Shown here: in pieces, positions 9,916 through 24,120 of the stretch
How the letters are laid out: each line of letters starts with the position of its first letter
How positions within the stretch are numbered: the first letter of the stretch is position 1
Assembly (NCBI GenBank): GCA_022842465.1
Contig: JALHPN010000011.1
Coordinates: 16,051-80,050, forward strand
DNA from: Polyangiaceae bacterium
Lineage (GTDB): Bacteria > Myxococcota_A > Polyangia > Polyangiales > Polyangiaceae
Reading direction: 5' to 3'
DNA length: 64,000 bases
Notes under the pieces: model-generated
Seen by the model: only the letters and a program-made list of their open reading frames with translations
What the model was told of the DNA's origin: nothing
Database searches by the model: none
Position numbers and translations under genes: made by a program

Positions 9916-10239
9916 GGCGACCTCCGAGGGTGAGGTCGGATCTCTTACGCCTCGCACGGGCACGCGAGCAGACGGTAGGGAGGCATGTTCCCGTTTCCAC
10001 TTCGGAAAGCGACATCTGCGGCAGGTGTCGGTGCACGTGTTCGCATTCCTTCCCAGCGCCGACGATGGGGGAGCAGGCGAATTCTCCGTGAGAACCGTGT
10101 GCGGGGCCCGGGAGCGAGGTCGGGCCGTCTCAGGGCGATCGCGGAGAGCGCGTCACCGTCCGGTGTACGAATACCGTACGCCTGGTGTTCACCCCCTGGT
10201 CGCGCGCCGAGAGGTATGGCGGTTGCTGGGGCCACGCGG

Positions 10240-11385
10240 ATGATGTCTCGCCTATCGCGTCTCGCCGCCGGGCTCTTCCTCGTCGGATGCAAGACGCAGG
10301 AGACTCACGAGGCCGCGCTCCTCGCATGGCCGGAGCTCACGATCCTCGACGTCGACGGCGCCGACGCCGTGCTGACTCTGGTCCGCGATCGCGATCCGAG
10401 GTCGCCAGGCGCCGTGCGCGTCGCCCTCGTCGATCCCGAGGGCGGCGTCGCGCGGTGGAGCGCAGGCGGCTTCCTCCTCGCCGAGGAGAAGCCGGCGGTG
10501 GACCTCGAACGGCTCGGGGAGACGGTCGTCGTCGCGGCGCTCGACGGCGTCCACGCGTACGACCTCCGGACCGGCGCGACGCGTTGGAGCACGCCGGTGA
10601 CGCCGCGCACGAAGGACGTCCGCGTGTGCGCGGACGACGACGCGGCGGCGCGCGTCCGCGTCAGCTCCGGGGACGGCACGCCCCCGGTCGTCCTCGACCT
10701 CGCGACGGGCAAGCTCCTCCCCCATCACACGCGGAGCGCGAGCGCGCCGTGCCCGCGGCGGCCGTACCCCTTCGACGCCGCCGGGCTCGGGACGACGAGC
10801 TTCGGCGATCGAGGTCATCGCTTCCACTGGACGGCGACCTTTCGCGAGGAGGGTCAGGTCTCGACGGTCGGATGGAAGGAGTACGACGCGCCGCCCGATG
10901 GCGGCCCTCGGCGCCCCAGCGACGGGCTCTGGCTCCAGACCTGGACGGACGGCGAGCGCGTCCTCGACGTGAGGCTTCCGTTCGAGGCCGGCACCGAGGC
11001 AACGAAGGCCATCAAGCATGGTCACGCGAGCCGCGTGCTCTACTCCGCGGTCACGACGGCCGAGGGGGACCGGCACCTCCACGCGACGCGGAGCACGACG
11101 GGCGAGCGCGTGTGGTCGGCACCGCTCGGGCGAAGCCCCTCCGATGTCCACGTGCGAGGGGTCCTCCCGCGAAGAGACGTCGTCTACGTCCGCTCGCTCG
11201 AAGAGCTCGCGGTCGTCGATGCGCGGACGGGGGCGACGCGGACGCGGCTGCGGACGCTGACGCTCTCGGTCGAGGGCCCGCGGCGAGGCGTGCTTCCTGC
11301 ACGACATCGCCTCGCCCCTGCCGATCGCGCGCCCCTCCATGACGGAACACCCGGACCCGACGACGAACGCCGCTCCTTACCGTGA
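10240..11385 (+). CDS. Lipoprotein, PQQ-like beta-propeller-like (uncharacterised)
   Basis: MMSRLSRLAAGLFLVGCK lipobox; repeated DLRTGATRW / TTGERVW / DARTGATR blade-like motifs. Confidence 0.6.
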   Translation: MMSRLSRLAAGLFLVGCKTQETHEAALLAWPELTILDVDGADAVLTLVRDRDPRSPGAVRVALVDPEGGVARWSAGGFLLAEEKPAVDLERLGETVVVAALDGVHAYDLRTGATRWSTPVTPRTKDVRVCADDDAAARVRVSSGDGTPPVVLDLATGKLLPHHTRSASAPCPRRPYPFDAAGLGTTSFGDRGHRFHWTATFREEGQVSTVGWKEYDAPPDGGPRRPSDGLWLQTWTDGERVLDVRLPFEAGTEATKAIKHGHASRVLYSAVTTAEGDRHLHATRSTTGERVWSAPLGRSPSDVHVRGVLPRRDVVYVRSLEELAVVDARTGATRTRLRTLTLSVEGPRRGVLPARHRLAPADRAPLHDGTPGPDDERRSLP

Positions 11386-12256
11386 ACCGCCGCGCCGCGG
11401 GGGAGCGCCAACGGTGGTTCACTACCGCCCCGGACGGAGCCCGATGCTGGTGCTCCTCGCGCTCCTCTTCGCGGCCGGCGCGGTCTTCGCGCGGCGCGAG
11501 ATGGTCGGCGGGCAGCACATCGTGTCCTGCACGACGGCCGCCCCGCCGGACGCGACGCGATGCATGGCGTTCGATCGGCGGACGGGGGACGTCCGGCGCG
11601 TCCGGTGCGAGGACGCGCAACAGACCCTCGACGACCTCCTCGACGTCGGACCGCTGTACGCGCCGCTCCTCACGGGCATCTCGACGGTCGAGAAGGTGCC
11701 TCCCACCGCGGTCCCCGCCGACAACGTCTTCATCGGGCGCGGGAGGTCGGCCGTCTTCCCGCCGCGTCCGTCGTCGAGCGCGACGGACGCGAGCCTCGCC
11801 GTGCGGTGGCAGGCCGTGCCGCGGCCGCTGGACGGGACCCTCGCGCCGCATGCGGCCAGATCGCTCCTCGCGATGTGCGCGGCCGCGCCCCTCGCGGAGC
11901 TCGAGTCGCGCTCGATCACGTTCCTGATCGTCCCGCGCGACTACCGTGGCTCTCTCGCAGTCGGTCTCCTCGGTCTCGTCGCCGTCCTCCTCCTCCTCGC
12001 GCGGCGCGCGCGTGTCGTCGTCGACGACGCCGCGGGTGAGGTGCGCATCACGGAGCGCTTCGGCCTCTTCACGAAGGCGCCCGTCGTGCTCCACACCGCC
12101 GACGTCGCCGCCGTCGGCGTCGAGCGGCGGCAGGTCGTCCTCACGCTGCGGAGCGGAGCGAAGCTCCCTCTGGTCTCGTCGGAGCCGCTCCTCCCCACCG
12201 GCGAGCACGAGCGCACCGCGCTCGCGCTCCGTCGTGCGCTCGGGCTTGCGTCATAG
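11339..12256 (+). CDS. Two-TM membrane protein with PH-like C-terminal domain (uncharacterised)
   Basis: TM MLVLLALLFAAGAVFA and LAVGLLGLVAVLLLLA followed by VVVDDAAGEVRITERFGLF...LTLRSG. Confidence 0.6.
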   Translation: MTEHPDPTTNAAPYREPPRRGGAPTVVHYRPGRSPMLVLLALLFAAGAVFARREMVGGQHIVSCTTAAPPDATRCMAFDRRTGDVRRVRCEDAQQTLDDLLDVGPLYAPLLTGISTVEKVPPTAVPADNVFIGRGRSAVFPPRPSSSATDASLAVRWQAVPRPLDGTLAPHAARSLLAMCAAAPLAELESRSITFLIVPRDYRGSLAVGLLGLVAVLLLLARRARVVVDDAAGEVRITERFGLFTKAPVVLHTADVAAVGVERRQVVLTLRSGAKLPLVSSEPLLPTGEHERTALALRRALGLAS

Positions 12257-12295
12257 CGCGAGCAGACGTTCCTCCGCGAACACGCGATGGTGACT

Positions 12296-12324
12296 TTGTG
12301 CCTCTCAGGCGGTGGAAGTAGGAT
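12296..12324 (+). promoter_or_regulatory. Candidate sigma70-type promoter (TTGTGC-N17-TAGGAT)
   Basis: -35-like 12296-12301, 17-nt spacer, -10-like 12319-12324, in a comparatively AT-rich stretch before the pectate lyase-like gene. Confidence 0.35.
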
Positions 12325-12396
12325 AAAACGCAATTCTCTTGCACATGAGCACGAAGGCCTCGCGCGACACGATCGCCACACCTAGGGTGGCGCGCA

Positions 12397-14151
12397 ATGC
12401 AGTTGGTCAGAGCTCGAGTGTTCGCGATGTGCCTCCCGGCGCTCGCGGTGGCGTGTGGTGCAGCGGAGTCGGCGAACGAGGCAGAGCTCCTGCCCTCCGC
12501 CGACCTCCAGGGCGCGGAGGTCTCCGCGTCGACGGGCGGAGACGGCGTCCAGACCCAGAGCACCGACGCTCCGCGCGCCGAGGAAGCCGTCGCTCCCGTC
12601 GTCCTCGGCTGCCCGTCCGATCGCTGGTGCAGCTCCCTCTACCCGCCGGCGTGGACGCCGGACGCGCCCGCCGATGAGGAGGGTCGCTTCCTCCACGACT
12701 TCTCCTACGCGGGCTACCGGGCGGGGGAGGCTCCGCCCGACGCCCCCCCCGGCGCGATCCACGACGTGACGACGTTCGGCGCGGACGCCTCCGGGACGAG
12801 CGACGCGACGGTCGCGATCACGCGCGCGATCGCCGCCGCGGCCGCCGCGGGAGGCGGGGTCGTCTTCTTTCCCGCCGGGAGCTATCGGGTCGACGGCGTC
12901 CTCACGGTCGCCGCGAGCGGCGTCGTCCTCCGCGGAGCGGGCACCGATTCGGTGCTCCGCTTCACCAAGGGGAGCGGGATGGGCAACAAGGCCCACCTCA
13001 CGTTCGCCGGGAGCGTCGCGCGTGACGCGGCGAGGCCGCTCGTCGCCGACGCCGCCGCTCGCGCGCGGGAGGTCTCGGTCGCGGACGCGTCGGGCCTCCA
13101 GGCCGGGGACGACGTCGCCGTCGGCTGGACGATCAGCGCTGCCTGGGTCGCCGATCACGGCATGACCGGGACCTGGACCGAGTTCGCGGGGCAGTACAAG
13201 CCGTTCTTCCGCAGCAAGGTCGTCTCCGTCGACACGACGGCGAGTCCGAACCGGGTCGTCCTCGACGTGCCGCTCCGCTACGCGGCGAAGCTCCGCGACG
13301 GTGCGGCGATCCAGAAGGAGACCGGCTACCTCCGCGAGGTCGGGCTCGAGCACCTCGCCGTCGCGAACGCGACGACGTGGGCGAACGCCTGGGCCGAGAA
13401 CCACTCGAACGTCATCGCCATGCGCGGCGTCGCCGACGCGTGGATCGACGACGTGCACTCCACGGTCGCGCCGTCGGCGGGACGCATGAACGCCTCCGAC
13501 ACGCGGCCGTACCACCTCGCGAGCAGCGGCGTCATGATCGAGGACGCGAAGCGCGTGAGCGTGCTCCGCTCCAGCATGCAGAACCCGCAGAACCGCGGGA
13601 GCGGCGGCAACGGCTACCTCTTCGAGGTCTCCCGCACGAACGACGTCCTCTTCGCGGACGACGTCGCCGAGAACGGCCGCCACAACTTCATCCAGAACTG
13701 GGGCTTCGGCAACGTCGGGACGGTCTTCCTCCGCTGCACCTCTCGGGGTAGCGAGCTGCTCTCCCTCATCGGCGGGAAGCTCGTCCCGGAGGCCGGCGCG
13801 AGCGAGCACCACCACTCGCTCGCGATCGCCACCCTCGTCGACGACTCCTTGTTCGACGACGGCTTCAAGGTCGAGAACCGGGGCGCGTGGAGCTCCGGCG
13901 CGGGCCACACCGGCACCGAGAGCGTCGTGTGGAGGCCGCGCGGCACGGGCACGATCGTGTCGAAGCAGTTCGGCTGGGGCTATGTGATCGGAACGCAGGA
14001 GGGCGTCGAGGTCGACGCCGAGGTCGAGAGCCGCTACGGCGTCGGCACCGCGCCGCGCGACTTCGTCGAAGGTCGTGGGCTCGGCAAGGACCTCCACCCC
14101 GCGTCGCTCTACGAAGACCAGCGCGCGAGGCGGACGAAGGCTCAGCCGTAG
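12397..14151 (+). CDS. Secreted right-handed beta-helix / pectate lyase superfamily (Pectate_lyase_3-like)
   Basis: DVTTFGADASGTSDATVAITRAIAAAAAAGGGVVFFPAGSYRV motif plus beta-helix-like repeats; signal peptide. Confidence 0.85.
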   Translation: MQLVRARVFAMCLPALAVACGAAESANEAELLPSADLQGAEVSASTGGDGVQTQSTDAPRAEEAVAPVVLGCPSDRWCSSLYPPAWTPDAPADEEGRFLHDFSYAGYRAGEAPPDAPPGAIHDVTTFGADASGTSDATVAITRAIAAAAAAGGGVVFFPAGSYRVDGVLTVAASGVVLRGAGTDSVLRFTKGSGMGNKAHLTFAGSVARDAARPLVADAAARAREVSVADASGLQAGDDVAVGWTISAAWVADHGMTGTWTEFAGQYKPFFRSKVVSVDTTASPNRVVLDVPLRYAAKLRDGAAIQKETGYLREVGLEHLAVANATTWANAWAENHSNVIAMRGVADAWIDDVHSTVAPSAGRMNASDTRPYHLASSGVMIEDAKRVSVLRSSMQNPQNRGSGGNGYLFEVSRTNDVLFADDVAENGRHNFIQNWGFGNVGTVFLRCTSRGSELLSLIGGKLVPEAGASEHHHSLAIATLVDDSLFDDGFKVENRGAWSSGAGHTGTESVVWRPRGTGTIVSKQFGWGYVIGTQEGVEVDAEVESRYGVGTAPRDFVEGRGLGKDLHPASLYEDQRARRTKAQP

Positions 14152-15383
14152 CGGACGCGCACGCGCCGGATGACGTCGAGGAGCGCCTGCTCGGCGCCCT
14201 CCGTCGTCCGGTGACGGACGTAGGCCCAGCCCTCGCCCTCGTAGCCGTCCGCGCGAGGCTGGCCGACCTTCGGCGTCCTCATCTCGACGAGGCTGTCGCC
14301 GGCCGCCCGGACCGCGTCGTCGACCCCTTCGACCGCGACGATTCGACTCCCCGAGCCGGACCCGCGCAAGAACGCGGCGCCGGCCGCCCACTTCCGCGGC
14401 GGCGGCGCGAAGCGATCGAACGCGACGAGCTCGCACCACGCGGCGACGAAGTCGCGCTCGTGCGCGATGCTCATGAGCGGCATGATGCCGACGCCCGGCG
14501 GACGGACGCCGACCTCGTTGACGAGAGAGGTCCCGTCGTCCTCGAGGAACCACTCCATGTGCGTGAGGGCGGTGCCGGCGGCCGTCTTCGCGGCGTCGCC
14601 GAAGAGGGCCGAGAGGGCGGCGGCGTTGATCTCTGCGAAGCGCGCGTGAACCGTCTCCTCGCGCGGGAGGAGGACGCAGTACTGGATCCACGGCGTCTCG
14701 AGGACCTCGAGCGGGGAGGGGAGGTAGCGCGTGCCGGAGCGCCAGACGTGCTCGCCGCGGATCGTCACCGTCTCGCAGGTGTGCTCGCGCGCGCGCACGA
14801 ACTCCTCCGCCTGGAGCGGCCTCTCTCGGGTCGGCACGACCCCTTGCTGCACGAGGGCGGCGAGGTCGGCCTGGGACGTGACGCGGTAGGTGGCGCGCGC
14901 GCCGACGCCGGCCTGCGGCTTGACGATGACCGGATAGCCGACCTCGTCGACGAAGGCGCGGAGATCCGACATCGTCGTGGCGAGCGCGCTCTTCGCGACC
15001 GGCACGCCTTCCGCGCGGAGCACCTGCTTCATCAGGTCCTTGTCACGGAAGCGGCGCGCGGTCGCGACGCGGAGCCCCTCGATGTCGAGCGCGTCCCTCA
15101 CCTCTGCGAGCGGCATCTGCAGCTGCTCGAGCGCGCCGGCGAGGCGGTCGATCTTGCCGACTCCCTTCGTGAGGGCCGCGGCGGCGGCCGTGAGCTCGCT
15201 CGCGTCCATCGGATTTCTCACCTGGTAGTGCGCCGCGACACGCGCGCGGAGCGCCGCCGGGATCGCGCCCTCGGGGTCGGCGCTGACGACGCTGAGGGTG
15301 ACGCCGTCGAGGGCCCCGAACGCGTGGACGTAGCGGTTCGTGTTCTCGAGGAAACGGGGCGCGACGAACACGACGTGAGGCAT
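14142..15383 (-). CDS. ATP-grasp domain ligase
   Basis: LRAFVDEVGYPVIVKPQAGVGARATYRV; HMEWFLEDDGTSLVNEVGVRPPG; start at ATG 15383 (MPHVVFVAPRFLEN). Confidence 0.88.
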   Translation of the reverse strand: MPHVVFVAPRFLENTNRYVHAFGALDGVTLSVVSADPEGAIPAALRARVAAHYQVRNPMDASELTAAAAALTKGVGKIDRLAGALEQLQMPLAEVRDALDIEGLRVATARRFRDKDLMKQVLRAEGVPVAKSALATTMSDLRAFVDEVGYPVIVKPQAGVGARATYRVTSQADLAALVQQGVVPTRERPLQAEEFVRAREHTCETVTIRGEHVWRSGTRYLPSPLEVLETPWIQYCVLLPREETVHARFAEINAAALSALFGDAAKTAAGTALTHMEWFLEDDGTSLVNEVGVRPPGVGIMPLMSIAHERDFVAAWCELVAFDRFAPPPRKWAAGAAFLRGSGSGSRIVAVEGVDDAVRAAGDSLVEMRTPKVGQPRADGYEGEGWAYVRHRTTEGAEQALLDVIRRVRVRYG

Positions 15384-15556
15384 GGCGGCTCGCGTCATAG
15401 CCCGGGGTCGCTGCGACTTCGAGAGGCTCTCACGGGTGGGTGAAACTACCACCTGCCCGGGCTCCCAGCTGGGGCCGGTGGCGGACGACCGACCGGTACA
15501 AGTCATCGGGATCTCGAACGAACCGGTCGTGGCGTGTTCCATGCTGCAGAGGCGTC

Positions 15557-16803
15557 ATGCGACGCGTTCATGGCTTCTTCCTGTCGATCTCGCTCGCCGC
15601 CGCCGCGGCGCTCGCCCAGGGCTGCGCCCCCGCCGAGGACGAGGACGGCGCGGACGACGGGGCCGCCGCGTACACGGCCGCCGACGCCGCGTGCGCCACG
15701 TCGTCGCCCGTCGGCGGCGAGTCGGCGACGGAGGCCCGCGCGCGCTGCCTCACGGAGCAGGCGAACAGGCTCCTCGATCAGCAGCTCGCGAAGAACGAGG
15801 ATCCGCGCGACCGCGCCCTCGCCGCGTTCAAGGGCAAGCTCCGCGTCCCCGCCGAGACCGGGTGCTTCACCGAGGACATCGCGGGGAGCGCGCTCGGGAT
15901 CTGGCAGAACGACATCGACTCGGAGCGCGACGTCGGGATGATCGCGGTGCAGCTCAAGGCCGCCGTCGAGTTTCTCAAGTATTTCTACCGCGACCTCGAC
16001 GGCTATCCGAACCATCTCTTCCAGTCCGTCGAGATCTGCCCGAACGGCCAGCTCGGCGGTGATCTCGCGCTCACCGGTTCGCGCCTCCGCATCGGCGTCC
16101 GCACCGGCACGTTCGGTCGAATCGGGATCCACACGGCGACCCAGATCCGGGACAAGTGGGGCGCGGGCGAGCACCTCGCCGGCGGCCTCGAGGCGCTGAA
16201 GGGGATGCGCTGGACGCTCCTCGACCCGGTCGGAACGCCGCGGACGCTGCTACGCACGGCGCTCCGGCGGATCGTCTCGCGCTTGAGCGAGCGCCTCGGC
16301 GGCCTCCAGGGCAAGCCGTCCGCGACGGTCCGGAGCGAGCTCACGAAGATCGTGCAAGACGAGACGTCGGACGTCGTCGGCGACGAGCAGAAGAGCCTCC
16401 GTCAGCGCGCGCTCGAGAAGATCGCCTCGATGACGGCCTCCCAGCTCACGAGCCTCGTGAAAGCGTGGAACGCGGAGATCACGAAGGCGGACACCTCCGA
16501 GGGTGCGGAGGAAGGCTCCGTCTCGATGCGTGACGTGCTGCAGCGCCGCGACGTCAAGGTGAACGTCACGCAGCGTGGCCTCGTCAACGTCCAGAACTAC
16601 AAGCAGATCACGGTCGACACGGAGTTCTTCCTGCCGCGCGCGTCCTTCTCGCGTTATGTCGAGGCGGTGGAGGCGAAGACGGACATCGCGGTCGAGCAGC
16701 ACGGGCTCGTCAACATCCAGCTCAACGACGTCATCGACGTGAAGGTGCAGGTCCTCTACGGCAAGGCCGCCCAGACGGGCAGCCTCGACAAGGTGCTGCC
16801 TCT

Positions 16804-16807
<4 letters not shown>
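15557..16807 (+). CDS. Uncharacterised lipoprotein
   Basis: MRRVHGFFLSISLAAAAALAQGC lipobox; no recognised domain. Confidence 0.75.
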
Positions 16808-18210
<1,403 letters not shown>

Positions 18211-18215
18211 GCGCG

Positions 18216-19574
<1,359 letters not shown>

Positions 19575-19778
19575 CGCGACGAGTATCGACGGAGGGCTCG
19601 CCGCGGGCAATGCTCGTCCGCACCGAAGAGCCGTGCGGAGCGCAGCTCGCCGCGGTGCGCTCGAGCACGCCTCCGCTACATCTCTGCGCGCGCCCGCCGT
19701 TCTCACGGGGCAGTGCTCCGCGATCTGCTCGACAGCGGGATCTCCGCGGGTGACGCTCGCCTCGCCGACCACGACGCG

Positions 19779-21917
19779 ATGCGCCGGCGGCGGACCCTGA
19801 ACGGCTGCCTCCTCGGCCTCACCATGGCCGCGCCGTTCGTCCCCATGTTCGGGCTGTTCGGCCAGCGCACCGCGGCCGTCGTGTGCGGCGTGATGGTGCT
19901 GGTCGCCGTCGGCGTGCTCGTCGGACTCCGCCGCGGGCTCTCCGTCGAGGCCGGAGCCGTGGTCCTGCTCGGCGTCGACATGGTGGCGTCGGTGCCCCTG
20001 CAGCTGTCCCTCGGAGGGGCGAGCGCACCGGGCGTCATCTGGGTGTTCGCGCCCGCCGTCCTCGGCGGTTTCGTCCTCCGCCGGCGGCTCGTCGTCGCGC
20101 TCGTCTTCGTCCTGGCTTCGGCGCAGCTCCTCGTCGTCGAAGCGCTCACCTACCGGGGGCTCGTCGAGGTCTCGCCGGTGAAGTCTGCCTTCGCTCGAAT
20201 GGCGGAGCGGTGCGTGTGCAACGTGACGTTCGGCATGGTCCTCCTCGCCTCCGTGGTCGCCTTCGTGAGCGCCGAGCGGAAGGCTACGGCTGCGATGACG
20301 ACCGCGCACTCCGCTCTCGTGAAGGCCCGCGAGCAGGCCGAGCAGGCGACGCGGGCGAAGGCCGAGTTCCTCGCGAACATGAGCCACGAGATCCGCACAC
20401 CGATGAACGGTGTCCTCGGGATGACCGAGCTCGCCCTCGAGGGAGAGCTCGCCGCGGAGCAACGCGAGTATGTGCGGACTGCACATTCCTCGGCGCAGTC
20501 GCTCCTCACCGTCCTGAACGACATCCTCGACTTCTCCAAGATCGAGGCCCGGAAGCTCGAGCTCGAGCGCATCGAGTTCGAGCTCCCGGACATGATCGCC
20601 GGTGCGCTCCGCACGGTCGCCGGTCGCGCTCACGCGAAGGGGGTCGAGCTCGCCGCCGACCTCGGCAGCGACGTCCCCTCGAACGTCGTCTCCGACCCCG
20701 CTCGCCTCCGCCAGGTCCTCCTCAACCTCGTCGGAAACGCGATCAAGTTCACGAGCCGTGGCGAGGTCGTCGTCACCGCCTCCGTCGTGTCGCGGACGAA
20801 GGCGACCGCGACGCTGCAGATCTCCGTTCGCGACACGGGGATCGGCATCCCGGCATCCATCCGGACGCGCATCTTCGAGCCCTTCACGCAGGCGGACGGT
20901 TCGACGACGCGGTCGTACGGCGGCTCGGGGCTCGGCCTCGCCATCTCGGCGCAGCTCGTCGAGCTCCTCGGAGGACGGATCTGGGTCGAGAGCGAGCCCG
21001 GTCGCGGGAGCACGTTCCACCTGCGGGTCCCGGTGGGGCTCGGGCGGGCTGCATTCCGAGCCGTCACGGCGTCCGAGGTCCGCGGCCTGAACGTGCTCGT
21101 CGCGGACGACAACCCGACGTGTCTCCGAATCCTCGAGGCCACCGTCCGGGCGTGGGGCGCGGTTCCCGTCTCGGCGACGGGCGGCCGACGGGCGTGGGAG
21201 ATCCTTCGATCGCGCGACGACATCGCCGTGGTCGTCACCGACGCACGCATGCCGGAGATGGGCGGTCTCGAGCTCGTCGAGGCGATGGCGCATGACGTCC
21301 GCCTCGCAGGCCTGCCGGTCGTCATCCTCAGCTCCGCCTCGGTCCCGGGCGAGGTCGCACGCTACGGTCAGCTCGGCGCTCGTCACGTCACGAAGCCCGT
21401 CGCGCCGGGCGAGCTGCTCCGTGCCGTGTGTCGCGCCCTCGAGCGCCTCACGGACACGGTGAGCGAGCCGTCACCGAGCGTCGTCCAGCGCGTCGCCGCG
21501 CGGGCCGAGAGCCGCACCGGAGCTCCCCTCCGCGTCCTCCTCGCCGAGGACAACGCCGTGAACCGCACGCTCGCGACCCGCTTGCTCGAGAAGGCGGGGC
21601 ACGTCGTCGTCGCGGTGGAGGACGGTCACGGCGCGGTCGTCGCCGTCGCGAAGGGCGGCTTCGACGTCGTGCTCATGGACGTGCAGATGCCGAACGTGGA
21701 CGGGTTCGAGGCGACCGCGCGGATCCGCGGCGCGGGGATCGACGTCCCGATCGTGGCGCTCACCGCGCACGCCATGACCGGCTACGCGGAGCGGTGCCTC
21801 GCAGCCGGAATGAACGCGTACGTGACGAAGCCGATCCGGAGCGGCGACCTGTTCGATGCGATCGCGAGGGTCACGGCTACCGGATGCGGAATTCGCGCGA
21901 CCCGTTCCGTGTCCTGA
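19779..21917 (+). CDS. Membrane hybrid histidine kinase with two receiver domains
   Basis: Multi-TM N-terminus; His[18 protein letters not shown]; HATPase [12 protein letters not shown]1 [19 protein letters not shown]2 [16 protein letters not shown]. Confidence 0.95.
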   Translation: MRRRRTLNGCLLGLTMAAPFVPMFGLFGQRTAAVVCGVMVLVAVGVLVGLRRGLSVEAGAVVLLGVDMVASVPLQLSLGGASAPGVIWVFAPAVLGGFVLRRRLVVALVFVLASAQLLVVEALTYRGLVEVSPVKSAFARMAERCVCNVTFGMVLLASVVAFVSAERKATAAMTTAHSALVKAREQAEQATRAKAEFLANMSHEIRTPMNGVLGMTELALEGELAAEQREYVRTAHSSAQSLLTVLNDILDFSKIEARKLELERIEFELPDMIAGALRTVAGRAHAKGVELAADLGSDVPSNVVSDPARLRQVLLNLVGNAIKFTSRGEVVVTASVVSRTKATATLQISVRDTGIGIPASIRTRIFEPFTQADGSTTRSYGGSGLGLAISAQLVELLGGRIWVESEPGRGSTFHLRVPVGLGRAAFRAVTASEVRGLNVLVADDNPTCLRILEATVRAWGAVPVSATGGRRAWEILRSRDDIAVVVTDARMPEMGGLELVEAMAHDVRLAGLPVVILSSASVPGEVARYGQLGARHVTKPVAPGELLRAVCRALERLTDTVSEPSPSVVQRVAARAESRTGAPLRVLLAEDNAVNRTLATRLLEKAGHVVVAVEDGHGAVVAVAKGGFDVVLMDVQMPNVDGFEATARIRGAGIDVPIVALTAHAMTGYAERCLAAGMNAYVTKPIRSGDLFDAIARVTATGCGIRATRSVS

Positions 21918-22070
21918 CATCGAACTCGGCAGCACCGACACCGCAGTGCCGCGTCCCGCCGGCCCCGCCCCCGTCGCGCTCGCGCTTCCGGCAGGGGATT
22001 TGCTTGTCCGCGCGTGAAACGGGGTCGGGGCCCGACGTCCGTCGCGTATCGCCACAGTTGGAGGTCTCTC

Positions 22071-23384
22071 GTGAAGAAGCCGAACAGCATCAAGCCCGCG
22101 GACGGGAAGCTCGCCGTCCTCCTCCCCGGACTGGGGGCGGTCGCGACCACGGCCATCGCCGGCACGATGCTCGCTCGCCGCGGCCTCGCGCCGCCTGTCG
22201 GGTCTCTGACCCAGATGGGGACCATCCGCCTTGGCCCTCGCAAGACGGCGCGCTCGCCGAAGATCTCCGAGGTCATCCCGCTCGCGACGATGAACGACGT
22301 CGTCTTCGGCGGTTGGGACATCTTTCCCGAGAACGGCTACGAGGCCGCCCTCGATGCCGACGTCCTCGAGCGCCGTCACCTCGACGCCGTGAAGGAGGAG
22401 CTCGAGGGTGTCCGTCCGATGAAGGCCGTCTTCGATCCGGCCTACGTCAAGCGCCTGAACGGCACGCACGTGAAGAACGGCAAGACGAAGGCAGACCTCG
22501 TCGAGCAGGTGCGCCAGGACATCCGCGAGTTCAAGAAGCAGAACGACGCCACCCGCGCCGTCGCCGTCTGGTGCGGCTCGACCGAGGTGTACCTCGAGCC
22601 GACCGCGGTGCACGAGTCGATCAAGTCCTTCGAGAAGGGCCTCTTCGACAACGATCCCCAGATCGCGAGCTCGCAGATCTACGCGTGGGCCTGCATGCTC
22701 GAGGACGTACCGTTCGCGAACGGCGCGCCCAACCTCACCGTCGACTTCCCCGCGGCGTGGGAGCTCGCGCGCGAGCGTCACGTGCCGATCGCAGGCAAGG
22801 ACTTCAAGACGGGGCAGACGCTCATGAAGACCGTGCTCGCGCCCGGCCTCAAGGCGCGCATGCTCGGCGTGAAGGGCTGGTTCTCGACCAACATCCTCGG
22901 CAACCGGGACGGCGAGGTGCTCGACGACCCGGGGTCCTTCAAGTCGAAGGAAGTGTCGAAGCTCGGCTCGCTCGAGACGATCTTCCAGCCGCACCTCTAC
23001 CCCGAGCTCTACGGAGACATCTTCCACAAGGTCCGCATCGAGTACTACCCGCCACGCGGCGACGCGAAGGAGGGCTGGGACAACATCGACATCTTCGGAT
23101 GGCTCGGGTACCCGATGCAGATCAAGATCGATTTCCTCTGCCGGGACTCGATCCTCGCGGCGCCCATCGTCCTCGACCTCGCGCTGTTCATGGACTTCGC
23201 CCAGCGGGCGGGTCTCCGAGGGACGCAGGAGTGGCTCAGCTTCTACTTCAAGTCGCCGATGGCGGCGCCGGGGCTGACGCCGGAGCACGATCTCTTCATC
23301 CAGCAGAAGAAGCTGAAGAACACGATCCGTTACCTCGTCGGAGAGGAGCTCATCACCCACCTCGGCGCCGAGTACTACGACTGA
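22071..23384 (+). CDS. ino1: Inositol-3-phosphate synthase
   Basis: FGGWDIFPENGYEAA, KTGQTLMKTVLAPGLKARMLGVKGWFSTNILGNRDGEVLDDP; GTG start. Confidence 0.9.
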   Translation: MKKPNSIKPADGKLAVLLPGLGAVATTAIAGTMLARRGLAPPVGSLTQMGTIRLGPRKTARSPKISEVIPLATMNDVVFGGWDIFPENGYEAALDADVLERRHLDAVKEELEGVRPMKAVFDPAYVKRLNGTHVKNGKTKADLVEQVRQDIREFKKQNDATRAVAVWCGSTEVYLEPTAVHESIKSFEKGLFDNDPQIASSQIYAWACMLEDVPFANGAPNLTVDFPAAWELARERHVPIAGKDFKTGQTLMKTVLAPGLKARMLGVKGWFSTNILGNRDGEVLDDPGSFKSKEVSKLGSLETIFQPHLYPELYGDIFHKVRIEYYPPRGDAKEGWDNIDIFGWLGYPMQIKIDFLCRDSILAAPIVLDLALFMDFAQRAGLRGTQEWLSFYFKSPMAAPGLTPEHDLFIQQKKLKNTIRYLVGEELITHLGAEYYD

Positions 23385-23424
23385 ACCCCCTGTAAGGTCG
23401 TTCCGCGGCGGGCGTTGTCCTGCC

Positions 23425-24099
23425 ATGACAGGACCTTCCGCCTCGCGTGCCCGACTCGCCTTCGCCTTCGCCCTCGTCGCCACGGCGGTCCCCGTCGTCG
23501 CCTGCGGCGGCAGCGATCCTGCGCCGAACACGCCGAACAACGTGGGGCCGGGCCCGCAGCCGACCGGGACGTGGGGGTCGGGGCCGGCTCCGACGACCGG
23601 GCCCGCGGCCACGCTGCCGCCGTCGGGGCCGACGCCCCCGCCGACGACGGGGATCCCGCCGCTCGGACCTCCGCCGTCGTCCGGCGGTGGCACCGCGCAG
23701 GCGCTCGATCCCGCCGCCGCGCAGGTCGCGACCGCCGCCCTCGCCCTGGTCGCGAACACCGAAGCCCCCGGCATGACGAAGGACGGTGCGACGATCGCCG
23801 GCATGTTCCAGGAGGGGCAGTCGCTCGAGGCGCCGTTCACCTTCCAGCCGGGCAAGTGCTACACGCTCGTCGGCGCCGGAGCGGGGCCGCAGGCGGTCGA
23901 GCTGGAGATGATGTACACGACGCCCCTCCCGGGCTTCGCGCCCAGCATCGGCACGAGCGGCGGCGCAGGTCCGCAGGCTTCGATCGGCGGCAAGGGCAAC
24001 TGCATGAAGCCCGTGAGCCCGTTCCCCGCGCAGGCGAAGTTCGTGCTCCGCGCGAAGAAGGGCGCCGGCCTCGCCGCCGCGCAGCTCTACGTCAAATGA
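23425..24099 (+). CDS. Pro/Gly-rich secreted lipoprotein, uncharacterised
   Basis: Signal peptide with VVACGG; low-complexity linker then globular region. Confidence 0.7.
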   Translation: MTGPSASRARLAFAFALVATAVPVVACGGSDPAPNTPNNVGPGPQPTGTWGSGPAPTTGPAATLPPSGPTPPPTTGIPPLGPPPSSGGGTAQALDPAAAQVATAALALVANTEAPGMTKDGATIAGMFQEGQSLEAPFTFQPGKCYTLVGAGAGPQAVELEMMYTTPLPGFAPSIGTSGGAGPQASIGGKGNCMKPVSPFPAQAKFVLRAKKGAGLAAAQLYVK

Positions 24100-24120
24100 T
24101 CGCCGTACCGTCGTCGTCGG

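Noticed and set aside
15431-15460. Hairpin-like CGGGTGGGTGAAACTACCACCTGCCCG upstream of the ATP-grasp gene
   Set aside because: Pairing requires mismatches and there is no supporting context; too weak to call a regulatory element.
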